Source: Parasponia andersonii (taxonomy: Eukaryota > Streptophyta > Magnoliopsida > Rosales > Cannabaceae). From it: a DNA stretch of 64,000 nucleotides. The stretch is taken from NCBI GenBank assembly GCA_002914805.1, contig JXTB01000025.1:1357536-1421535 (forward strand), written 5' to 3'. The position numbers and the translations under genes are program-made. The notes under the pieces are model-generated. The model was not told the DNA's origin. It ran no database searches and worked only from the letters and a program-made list of their open reading frames with translations. This document shows positions 1 through 10,067 of this stretch, piece after piece; the stretch's first letter is position 1; every line of letters starts with the position of its first letter.

Positions 1-320
1 CACTATTCATCCAAACCTCATCGAAATAAAATCGAAACACAGTCGAAATAACATCGAAAGTTTATTTTACCTATTTAATAAAATAGAGAATACAGAGCAT
101 ATTTAACCTAATATCTCTTTTAAATATCATCGAAAAGGGATCGAAATTTCGACTCTATAAATCAAAACCGAGTCGAAATACCATCGAAACTACGTCGAAA
201 TACCATCGAAAACATGTCGAATTTCGCGTGATTTTCCGGTATTATTTTTAGCCATACTCATCGAAATATGATCGAAAATTTAGACCAGGTAATCGAAAAT
301 GCATCGAAAAAATGTCGGAA
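1..320. repeat. Degenerate TCGAAA motif array
   Basis: About 15 copies of a short motif, (A/G)TCGAAA or (A/G)TCGAAT, occur in 320 bases, often 10-12 bases apart and frequently as pairs ('catcgaaat', 'agtcgaaat'). The surroundings are AT-rich and non-coding. Dense short motifs of this kind are typical of subterminal transposase-binding regions of plant DNA transposons (CACTA, MULE); that assignment is inference, and no terminal inverted repeat is visible because the array runs off the window's left edge. Confidence 0.6.
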
Positions 321-707
321 TGAAGTGAAAAATTTCTAAATCGTCTTCTACTACAAATGCCCTAAATTAAAAAAAAAAAACCCTCAAATTAGATTTTGCT
401 TACCTTCTTTTAGGGACTCATTTTTCTCAACGTAATCCTAAACACTGAGACAGATTTACGATCTTTGGCACGACGAGATTTCGTCTTCCTCGGTTAACGA
501 CGCGATGATTCTTGGCTCTTCAGAGAAGGAGACGAAAGAGAGAGTTAGAGAGAGAGAAAGAGAAATGAGGAGTTTAAGGGGCGAAGAGGCATATTTTCTC
601 TTAGGTATTAGTAAAGGTATTTTCGTCCGTAAGCATATTTTTCAAATGTTTTTTAAATTGTGCATATGGGCCAAAATAAGGGTATTACAGAGCATATTTA
701 ACCTAAT
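91..707 (+). repeat. 22-bp direct repeat pair bounding a ~570-bp unit
   Basis: An identical 22-base sequence starting TACAGAGCATATTTAACC occurs at 91-112 and 686-707 in the same orientation. The interval includes the rest of the TCGAAA array, a poly-A run and a purine-rich (GAGA) stretch near 525-570. This suggests a transposon-derived or locally duplicated unit. A 71-codon open frame at 505-720 inside it has no recognisable domain and is not called as a gene. Confidence 0.5.
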
Positions 708-720
708 TCCCCAAATATAA

Positions 721-1139
721 CACCATAGAGTACTTTTACTTTTTTTTTTTTGGCTAAACATGGAGTACTTCACTCAATGAAGCAGAGTCCAGAGTATATA
801 TTTGCTAATTTTGGAGATTGGAGTAACCATGAAGATGACATATTAATGTTTTGTTTATAAACTATAATGAAGAAAAAGAAAATCATACAAAGTCACGGCT
901 GACACCACAAACAATCTCTCTACCCCGAAAATATTAGCAAAAGTAAAACACCAAAGGGGGTCGTTATTTGCAGTTAAGACCTCTTTTTTTAATTACATTT
1001 TTTAATAGGAAAAGTAGAAATTAATATTAAAAAATTGGTGGTTAATTAATACATAAATAAGAACGTTATCCATTTCTGGTTCAGGTTTTTTAAGTAGGTA
1101 GGATAGATTTCTCTGTGATTGGTGGAGCAGAACTAGATA
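721..1139. other. Upstream region of the CLC gene
   Basis: AT-rich DNA between the repeat block and the CLC-e start codon. It presumably carries the promoter and 5' leader of the CLC gene, but I cannot pick a convincing TATA box or start site. Nothing coding is visible. Confidence 0.4.
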
Positions 1140-4100
1140 ATGAGAGCTTTGGAACTTCCATGGCGGCCCTCAAATTCTCAGCTTTATACCCCTCTGTCGT
1201 CACCACCACCACTAACACTCCCAACTTCTTTCTGGACCAAATCTTCACAATTACCGAGTTTTCCATTGAAGAGGAGCCCAGAGGTGTTCTCTTCTTCACC
1301 AAATATCAAACTGGGTTTAGTTCTAAGGCCTCCTTTTGCTCTTTCCAACACTCCCCCGTTCGGAACCCAACTCGAAGAAGAAGAAGAAGAAGAAGAAGAA
1401 GAAGAAGACGAGGAAGAAGGGTCTTCGAATGACAATGGCGGAAATGGGAATTCGACCATAATATTATCTTCCTGCTTGGTGGGTCTACTCACTGGCATCG
1501 GCGTTGTGCTCTTCAATAACGGAGTAAAACCCAAGACCCAGTTCTGCTTTTTCATTAATTGCTCGATTTCGTCTCTGAATTTTGCTATTGAATTTGTGGT
1601 GTAATTTTATCTTTATTTTTTGAAGGTGCATGAGATACGAGACCTGTTCTGGGATGGGATACCGTACAGAGGTGCTTCTTGGGTGAGAGAAGAGCCAATT
1701 CAAGATATCTGGAAGCGAGTGATTCTGGTCCCGGCTTCTGGGGGTTTGATCGTTGGCGTGTTGAACTTGATTCGGACCGCTCTTGATGATGATCCACGGC
1801 GAAATGGACCAAATGGTGATCGTTTTGAGGGAACTGGATTGCCCGCTTCCGTTTTGGATGGCCTCAGGGCTGCGTCTCGGCCTTTCCTCAAAGCGGTCGC
1901 CGCCTGTGTTACTCTCGGTACCGGGAATTCTTTGGGCCCTGAAGGTCCCAGTGTTGAGATTGGAACTTCCATAGCTAAGGGAGTTGGGACTTTGCTGGAT
2001 GATAAACGTTCGAACAGGAAGCTTTCACTTGTGGCTGCTGGATCAGCTGCTGGAATTGCCTCTGGTTCGTCTTCGAATTCTTGTGAGAACTATTTGTAAA
2101 ATAAGTGTTTATGCTTGCTTTGTGGAACATGAACCTGGGATTTGAATGATCTATCGAATTCGATTATTATCTACTATTTTGGTTTCTTGAGAGAGTGAAT
2201 CAGTTATTAGTAAATACCTTCCGGTCTTTGCAACTTGTCATGCCTGAGAACGTTGATTTGTACCTGATGAAAGCTGTAAATGTTGTAAAAATTCTATAAT
2301 TTGTTCGTCATCAGTTTATGTTGTATGAATGTCTTCCTTTTTTTCTTAATTATTTTGGGTGCTTGGACAGGGTTCAATGCTGCAGTTGCTGGTTGTTTCT
2401 TTGCCGTGGAATCAGTCTTGTGGCCATCACCAACTGATCCTTCATCTTTGGCACTTACCAATACCACTTCTATGGTTATACTCAGTGCAGTAATAGGTTC
2501 CGTAGTTTCAGAAGTTGGCCTGGGTTCTGAACCAGCCTTTAAGGTCCCAGACTATGACTTCCGCTCACCTACAGGTAAACCATAAATATTTGTTTAAATT
2601 ACATACCTGCATATTGCAAACAATAGACGTTAATAAACATGCTGGCAGGATTTGTTTTCGGAAATGTTTCCGAAGTCGTCATTCTTTCATGAAGAAGCAC
2701 TTATGGTTTTTCGTGGTGTATTTGTTTTAATGTAAATGTTCATGTTTTCATCTCAAAGGTGAGACTTTGATTATGAAAGCTAGTTTGCTCGCTTTTCAGA
2801 GCTTCCACTTTATCTGTTGTTGGGAGTGTTGTGTGGGTTGGTTTCACTGGCCCTATCTAAGTGCACATCGTACATGTTGGCAATTTTTGACGACATTCAC
2901 AAGACCACTGCCGTACCAAAGGTTTTGTTTCCTCCACTGGGTGGCTTAGCTGTTGGCTTGATAGCATTGGCCTATCCTGAGATTCTTTATTGGGGTTTTG
3001 AGAATGTTGATATTTTGTTGGAGTCTCGGCCCTTTGTGAAAGGCCTCTCAGCTGATCTATTACTTCAGTTGATAGCAGTCAAGATCTTAACGACCTCTTT
3101 GTGTCGTGCCTCTGGATTAGTGGGAGGCTACTATGCTCCATCTCTCTTTATTGGTGCTGCAACAGGAATGGCATATGGGAAAATCATCAGCTTTGCGGTT
3201 GATCAGCCCAGTCCTATAATTGATCTGTCCATCTTGGAAGTTGCATCACCACAAGCATATGGCCTGGTACTGTTCTAGGCCTCTTTATTCCAGCTAGAGA
3301 CGAATATAACTTTAGACTTTCGAAGAATTGAATATACCATCTCAGTGAAATGATTCTTTTGTCTGTGATGTTGTTTCTCGTTTGATATTCCTGAGAACAG
3401 AAATCACATTTCAGTTTGGAAGATTGGCTCTTCTTATGCTGAAAACATAATATATTTTCCATCATTTTCAGGTAGAGAAACATCTTTGCTTGTGGCCATT
3501 ATTGTGCTTAGATGTCTATGTTTTCTTTTCTTTTCATATATATGGTTTCAGTTATTTTAGGTAAAAGAAAATAAGAAAAGAGAAACATAAGCAAGTATAG
3601 GTGATGGAGAATCTCAACTGTGATTTCTGTTGAGGAAAGTTTTGAAATATGCAGCCATTCCATGTAACATATATCAATGCAATGCTAGTTTTAGAGCAAG
3701 GAAGTTATTTTTTGAATGTTATTATCTTGATGTAAGATAAGATGAGAATTTAGAAAAAAAATAGATAGAAGAGTAAGGGATAATAGAATTTAGGCAGAAA
3801 TAGATGAATTAGTAAAAAAACAATAGAGAATCAAGATAAGAACTCAAAGAGAAGAAGAACCATAGAGGAGAAGACTCAATAATCACTCAATATTCATTCA
3901 TAATCTAAAAAACAATTACATAGCTAAGCATATTTATAGATAGACAATTGGACACAACTAGAAACTAGACACATTCTAGAAACTGATAGAAACGAAAAAC
4001 TTAAAACTAGTTACTCAAAATTAAAATAAATATAATAATTATATAAAATATAATTTAATAATAATTATTATTATAATATTCCTAAAATATTCTTTTCCTA

Positions 4101-7100
4101 TTCTTCATCAATCTCCTAGGGTTCGAGAACTCGACTCCAGCGAGTTAAAACACATATACATCATAAATAAACAATTTGAATTGAAGAAAAATCGGCAAGT
4201 GCAAGTCTTGATGTTTGATGACGGTATAAGATCTGGACTCGTCGCATTTGTCCCATTCTCTCTAGATCACAATATACGTTTAAACGCCTTGCTTCTCAAA
4301 AAAAAATTCCCTCACATTGAAAACTAGTCCAATAGTTATATTAGAAAGGAAATCAAACAAACATGTATTTGATCCAAGTTTTGGAATTTGATGTTAAGGT
4401 TGATGTGTAGGTTGACTAGGAACAACAGATAAAGGAATAGAATCACTAAGTGAAGCGGTTATGATAGGTGCAGCTATAGTTGAATGTTGTTCTACAATAG
4501 ATTCTTTGTGGCGAGGGGGTTGTATATCATATGTTCTAGTTTTTATACCTTGGTAATGTTGGTTTATCAGTCCAATTGGACTCTAACATCAGCTAAATTT
4601 TTGTCAAACTAGGATTTATAATCTGAAATAAACTCAGGTTAGCCATAATAAGTTGTAGCATATGTAACATGGCAAATATTAGGTTGGATGACAAAGTGAA
4701 CATGAGATTAACTAACGTGAAAAGTTACTTGTCCTAAGGGAACAGAGTTAACTAAAGTATGGAACCTTTGTCTTCAATAATAGGGTGCGAGAAATTTTTC
4801 TTCTAATTTTGCTTTAATTTCAACCCCCGAAAGCATATGATTTAAGCAGTTAAAAGACCAGTAACATTTTATGCCAATAAGACTAAGCAGAACCAATTAA
4901 TGTCCAACTAGCAAAATAAATACATCTTTCATTATCAAAATCATGCCATTCAAAAAAGTCTTCCAAACAACTAATACATTCTATAAAAAAAATATGTGGA
5001 TGTAAGCATCCATTATATTGAGGAACTTCTTTAGGTTGTTGACGGTATTGGTGAGAAGAATATGGCTCATAAGTATATCGAGTGGCAACATCATCGTCAT
5101 GGTAGTATTATTGGTAATAATTAGAGTTTTGAAAATTCATCTTTAATAAATTAGCATAGATCAAAACATATATCTATCAATTCTCCAACTAATAAAACCA
5201 TAAGACAAAGTATTAATGTAGAAAAATATTACCCGAAGTGTTCTAGGAGTGTTGATGTAAAGATCTTTCTACAAAACGATGAATTTTGGACCCGCAGAGT
5301 GAGATTATGGAACCCAAGGTAGTTGACGGCAACAGATGGTGCAAGATTGTGGCAGCGGCTGAAGTAGATCTAATTTTGTTTTTTTTTATTGTTTTTTTTA
5401 TAACTACGAAAATTCAGGAAAAAAATTAAAGGCTAATGATTTTTTTTTTTGGCATTTTAGAGTGCAAAAGAAAAAAAAATTAAAGGATAGGCAAGAAAAA
5501 ATCGAACTAGGCTCAGATACCAATTGGATAAAATGAGAATTTAGAAAGAGAATAGATAAAAGAATAAGGTGTGATAGAATTTAGACAGAAATAGATGAAT
5601 TAATAGAAAAACAATAGAGAATCAAGATAAGAACTCAAAGAGAAGAAGAACCATAGAGGTGAAACTCAATACTCACTCAATTTTAATTCATAATCTAAAA
5701 AATAATTACACAGCTAAGCTTATTTATAGATAGACAATTAGATATCATACAACTAGGAAACTAGACACACTCTAGAATTTGATAGAAACGAGAAACTTAA
5801 AACTAGTTACTCAAAATTAAAATAAATCTAATAATTAAATAAAATCTAATTTAATAATAATAATTATTATAATATTCTCAAAATATTCCTTTTCTATTTT
5901 TCATCGATTACACATCTAATCTAAGTTTATTTATAGATAGACAATTGGACTTGACTAGGAAACTAGACGCATTCTAGAAGCTAATAGAAATAAGAAACTT
6001 AAAAATAATTACTCAAAATTAAAATAAATCTAATTTAATAATAATAATTATTATAATATTCCTAAAATATTCCTTTCCTATTCTTCGTCATATATACTAT
6101 GGATATTCATAATGTGGTTGTGGCTGACCATCGGGTGTTTCCATTTTCAGGTAGGGATGGCTGCTACTCTTGCAGGTGTATGCCAGGTGCCTCTTACCGC
6201 AGTTCTGCTGCTCTTTGAATTGACACAGGATTATCGGATTGTTCTGCCACTTCTTGCCGCTGTGGGGTTGTCTTCATGGATTACATCCGGACAGACAAGA
6301 AGAAGAGAGGCGCAGGGTAAAACGAAGCTGAAACAGGAAAAAACTCGTGATGTTGGAGAACCTGATATGCTTTCCTCCAGTGCAAGTGGGCTACCTTCTT
6401 ATTATGCTCGCATAGAAAAGGAATTTACTACAGATGACCTTTGTGAAATTGAAAGCTCACTTTGTATAGAAGATTCTGATACTGAAAATTTAGAAACAAA
6501 AATATTCGTTTCAGAAGCAATGAGGACGAGATATGTGACTGTTATGATGAACACGTTGCTTACAGAAGCACTGACTCTCATGCTTACGGAAAAGCAGCCT
6601 TGTGCTATGATTGTTGATGATGAAAATATATTAATCGGTTTTCTTACACTCACAGATATTCAAGACTTCAGTAAATATGCAAAATCAAGAAGTAGAACAT
6701 CCAAGGTTGTTTCTAGTTTCTATGACTTATCGTTGCCAATTTTTCACACACCTCTTTGACCAAGTTAGCTTGACTAATTGGTAATTTGTTTTGCAGGAGC
6801 TTTTGGTATCTGAAATGTGTTCTTTGGAAGGGGAAAAATGTAGGGTACCATGGGCTGCAACGCCTAGTATGGATCTACTTTATGTTCAGATAATTATGAA
6901 TAAGCGAGGCATGAATCAAGTTCCGGTGGTTACCGAGCAATTCGAAGATCAACAAGGGCACCTAGTTGGCCTTCTAGACAGAGAATCCATCAGTCTAACC
7001 CGCAGGTTAGTTTCCAACACTCAACAGTCTAGCTTTGATTTCCCTTGCTTCAGCTTTGCCCAAAACTCAGTTTTTTTCCTTAAAACAGTGTAGGTGAAAG

Positions 7101-7301
7101 AAAAACGAACCTTGATGAATATTGAATATTAGTTAGAGCGAAAAGGAAAAAAGAACACAAACAATAAGAGCTACGGTAGTCGAATTGTAATATTTTCAGG
7201 TAGAAACTGGATACATTCTATTTTCCTATCATGTGGTTGCTGAGGTTTTTTCTTTCTTTGCTGGATGCAGAGCTTTAGCAACCAGAGAATTCCTTTGCTA
7301 A
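1140..7301 (+). CDS. CLC-e: Chloride channel CLC-e-like, plastid (7 exons)
   Basis: Predicted voltage-gated-type chloride channel or transporter of the plastid/thylakoid CLC-e branch. Exons: 1140-1523, 1626-2064, 2371-2574, 2800-3266, 6151-6705, 6797-7005, 7271-7301; summed length keeps frame (762 aa; the Arabidopsis homologue is about 710). The N-terminus is Ser/Pro-rich, as expected of a transit peptide, then a Glu tract encoded by a GAA repeat. Membrane segments begin at 'SCLVGLLTGIGVVLF'. Family motifs seen are 'GNSLGPEGPSVEIG' (GxEGP, with the gating Glu), 'GFNAAVAGCFFAVESV', 'SGLVGGYYAPSLFIG' and 'AGVCQVPLTAVLLLFELT'. Two CBS domains follow, in exon 5 ('IFVSEAMRTRYVTVMM') and exons 6-7. 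The start is uncertain: a second in-frame choice is not obvious, and another frame opens at 1115 but does not continue into exon 2. Intron 4 (3267-6150) is enlarged by an LTR element. Confidence 0.9.
1374..1413 (+). repeat. GAA trinucleotide microsatellite in CLC-e exon 1
   Basis: A nearly pure GAA run, ending with a few GAC/GAG units, encodes a poly-Glu tract between the putative transit peptide and the first membrane segment. The other forward frame reads the same run as poly-Arg and then stops. Length is likely to vary among alleles. Confidence 0.85.
3736..4110 (-). repeat. LTR (3' copy) of the TR-GAG element
   Basis: Aligns over nearly its whole length with 5525-5907: shared blocks include 'gagaatttag', 'aagaactcaaagagaagaag', 'ttatttatagatagacaatt' and 'ataattattattataatatt'. 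Many substitutions and small indels separate the copies, so the insertion is not recent. Confidence 0.75.
4850..5140 (-). pseudogene. Decayed gag fragment inside the TR-GAG element
   Basis: Read on the minus strand from an ATG at 5140-5138, a frame runs through 'EVPQYNGCLHPHIF', 'ISCLEDFFEWHDFDNER' and 'CIYFASWTLIGSA', interrupted by an early TAA and by a TAG at 4885-4883. The pattern (P-x-[FY]-x-G ... F-x-x-x ... E-x-x-F-E-[WY] ... L-x-G-x-A) resembles the plant Ty3-gypsy type retrotransposon gag domain. No frame over about 60 codons with its own ATG exists here, so it is easily missed. Assignment to gag is by pattern only. Confidence 0.55.
5525..5907 (-). repeat. LTR (5' copy) of the TR-GAG element
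   Basis: Partner of the LTR at 3736-4110; the minus-strand 3' end abuts the primer-binding-like site at 5510-5523. It reads TG...CA on the minus strand if the outer boundary is taken at 5525. Confidence 0.7.
5908..6090 (-). repeat. Third, partial LTR copy
   Basis: About half of the same LTR is repeated directly after the 5' LTR, from the 'ttatttatagatag' block to the 'ttcttcgtca' end. It lies only about 60 bases before CLC-e exon 5. It probably arose by unequal recombination between LTRs or by an internal tandem duplication. Confidence 0.7.
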
Positions 7302-7980
7302 TAGTCAAAATTTGATGGCTCACTTTGCTATGATCACCAGAACACCTGACATAGTGACACATTGTGTCTGGGTAATCCAGTTGGTAATATGTAATGCCAA
7401 GACTTCGCATTACCTATTTTTTCTTGCCTTAGAAGAATCTAACTCAGCAACGGCAAAGGTTCCAATTTTATGGTATCCAGAAGCTGAGGAAACGTGGACT
7501 CTATCACTAGTTGGCTTGTCCATAATTGTAAGATAAAAAAGTGCTCCCATCTGTAGTTGAGACTAACAACTCTACCACATACAATGATAGATACAAGAAT
7601 TGACAAGATTAATGGGAACTCATACAATATAATAGTACAAGCCTTAGACCCTTTACTGCCAATGTCAATATTGGAGTGAAGCGTTGTCGTTTCATGTCAG
7701 CTACTTCGGGATGTCATATACTTTTCTGGTTTTAAACTTATATTGGGTCGAGGCAGATACTATCCTGCTGTAGATACTATCCTGCTGTATACTTTTATTC
7801 TTCTAATTGTTAATTGACGGTAAAATATTTATTCATAGATTGAGTACATACAATGGACCGACAGCTTTGTTTTCACAAATTACCTATCCAACCTTGTTAT
7901 TTCAAGCAAATAAATATTAGAGACTAAATATGTTTGCTACTAATTAAGCATGCTGCTTAATAAAATGCCATGTAACTTAT
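7302..7980. other. CLC-e 3' flank
   Basis: Non-coding DNA after the CLC-e stop codon, likely including its 3' UTR. A short direct repeat ('gatactatcctgctgta' twice) lies near 7755-7790. I see no gene. Confidence 0.4.
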
Positions 7981-8544
7981 TTGGAAGGTTTCGTGTTGTT
8001 TCGTTAAAAACGACAAGATTTTTGTGTATATAACAAAACGAAATTTTGGGTAAGATTTTCATTTTACGCCATGTTTGACGATACCACCTATAATTGGAAA
8101 ATTTTCCTCTTGTTTTACTAGTTATCCTTCTCTTTATTAAAGTCCAACGTCGAGTAATACTAAGAAAACGATGCGTCGTTTATTAGACGAAGAATGATTC
8201 GTTCAACACCGAAACTTGTAACATGAAAACGCCACGTTGCTGTTTTAACGATTCGGTGCTGGTTCACCGTCTTCAAAGATAAGAAAAAGGCTTTTAAGAT
8301 AATATGGGTGCATTGAATTCGTAAAAGACGTTAATTTTTTTTTTAGTCTGAAAGCGACATATTTGTTGTCGTTTGAGTTAAAACGTAATTATCGTTTGTT
8401 TGTAGCTAGCTGGCTGTTGTTTACATCGAAAATAATATATTGATATATGATACCACAGTTCAAAAAAAAAAAAAAAAAGGATAATGCAAGATTGTGATGG
8501 AACCCAGTGGTATAATCACAGGTTATATAGAGAATGAAAATGGA

Positions 8545-8765
8545 GGAAATTAAGGTCATATTTAGTATACTAGTACATAGTATACAAGATTATGTATTAT
8601 ATTAATTAAACATAATATAATATTATGTTTAATTATATTTTTATATTAAATTATTTAATATGATATCAAAATTTAATATAAGAGAGAATTATCTAATATA
8701 GAATAAAAAATCTGTATTATACTGTATTACATAATTTTAACTTTAACGTAGTATACAATACTCGT
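8545..8765. repeat. AT-rich imperfect inverted repeat, possible MITE
   Basis: The left end 'agtatactagtacatagta' and the right end (reverse complement beginning 'agtattgtatactacg') share AGTAT, GTATAC and ATTATGTA blocks around an almost pure A/T centre. About 220 bp. A degraded MITE is plausible, but the arms are imperfect and no target-site duplication is clear. Confidence 0.35.
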
Positions 8766-8814
8766 TCTTTTTACTTTTGCTGTTTTTAATTTCTGTCTTA
8801 CATCACTTTATTCT

Positions 8815-9000
8815 TTTTAAAAGTGATATTTTTATTAATTTATATCTAAAAGTATTTTTTTTGCAAATACTTTTTTAAAATGATAATTTTACAAGTGATA
8901 TTTTTCTAAATATGTTTTGAAAATGATATTTTTCTAGATAAATTTTTGAAAAAGATATTTTTCAGAATTAACTTTTTAATACAAATGCAAAACCAAACAT
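8815..9000. repeat. Degenerate (A/G)TGATATTTTTCTA repeats
   Basis: Four spaced copies of a motif close to TGATATTTTTCTA occur at about 8823, 8896, 8928 and 8954 in AT-rich DNA that ends with 'gcaaaaccaaacatatta'. It resembles degraded MITE sequence; the family is unknown. Confidence 0.35.
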
Positions 9001-9370
9001 ATTACTAATAGAATAATATAATACCTCACAATATAATAGTAATAATAAATTTAGTTAAATATTTTTAAAAAATTGATAATTGTCTACTAAATCCTATAAT
9101 AAGGCACATAGCATAAGATAATAAGACAATTGATATATTGACAAAAGAAAAAGATACCGTGACTCTAGGCATTCGAGAGGCCTAGAACTCTCCCATGGAG
9201 CACAGCTCCAATGATCCATAAAATAACCACGTTTGACTGTCACCCACTTTGCTGTCGTTTAGATTCATTTGCTTGGTCCGTTAATATAGTTGAATTCCCT
9301 AACGACATATCGTTCTGCTATAAAATCTGCTATCTTCACGTAGTTTGTCGTTTTGGGCCAGCTTATAGTT

Positions 9371-10067
9371 AACTACCGTTCAAGCAAAATAAACAAACAA
9401 ATAAAATAAATAAATAAAAAATCACATGAATCTCAATATGTATAATATATATGTGCGTGTATAATCATTTTAAGAAAATTTAAACTAAAGAGGAAAAACA
9501 ACTACGCAACAAACATCAATAACTGTACAAAATAATACTTTTCCAAATTTTATTAGTAAACGTTCATGAATTGAATGAAACTTTACTACAAGACATCAGA
9601 CTCTTTAGACAGATTTTGAAGTTTCCTTTCATTTTGTACGCAGTTAGAAAACCTTTACAAATAATAATGCAAACTGAAGCCCGGGAGAAAAGAAAGGAGA
9701 GACCCTTGACGTAGTTCAAACTAGTAAAATAATGCATATGCATCACAGCATCGGAAAAGATAAATATCAAATATCTTATAAAGAACAAAATTAGACCTCA
9801 ATTCAGTATTTAAATGACTCAAAATGGAATTTCATGCAGTATAAATTGTGTACTACAAAAATAAATCACCTTGACTAGAGTTTTCAAGCATCTGACTCAA
9901 CATTTCATAAATAAAAATACAGCTCCAACTTTGAAGTTCATTTTCACTATTTACCAATATTTTAATTCATTGGACTAATGTTTAACATGCTTGTAATAAA
10001 TACAAGAAATGATCCTGCACAAAAACATAGAGTTAGTTTCATATAACTTGTGGCTGTAGCTACGGGA
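9371..10067. other. 3' flank of the histone deacetylase gene
   Basis: Non-coding DNA between two convergent genes, expected to hold the HDA19-like 3' UTR (minus strand). A 74-codon minus frame at 9564-9788 has no recognisable domain and no splice context. I see nothing else. Confidence 0.4.

Larger units (their letters stand above)
3736..6090 (-). mobile_element. Gag-only LTR retrotransposon (TR-GAG-like) in CLC-e intron 4
   Basis: Two long, diverged direct repeats (3736-4110 and 5525-5907) flank about 1.4 kb. Read on the minus strand, the downstream repeat is followed at 5510-5523 by a primer-binding-like site, TGGTATCTGAGCC, one base off the initiator-Met tRNA complement. A purine-rich tract (CCTAGGAGAT) precedes the other LTR, which starts TGATGAAG. 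The interior holds a decayed gag and no protease, integrase or RT that I can find, so the element is non-autonomous. A third partial LTR copy lies at 5908-6090. I could not find a clear target-site duplication; the right end looks rearranged. Antisense to the host gene and inside an intron, so CLC-e coding is unaffected. Confidence 0.75.
7985..9370. repeat. Dispersed GTCGTTT / AACGAC motif cluster
   Basis: GTCGTTT and its reverse complement AAACGAC recur at about 8008-8016, 8170-8178, 8368-8378, 9252-9260, 9301-9312 and 9343-9350, with many CGTT or AACG half motifs between, within otherwise AT-rich non-coding DNA. The same motif family recurs much more densely at 36160-36740. It looks like remnants of one DNA transposon family; no terminal inverted repeats were identified. 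Confidence 0.4.

Noticed and set aside
505..720. 71-codon plus-strand frame in the left repeat
   Set aside because: Low-complexity, no domain, lies inside repeat DNA.
1115..1432. Alternative frame over CLC-e exon 1 with poly-Arg
   Set aside because: It does not continue into exon 2; the 1140 frame (poly-Glu) leads into the CLC membrane segments.
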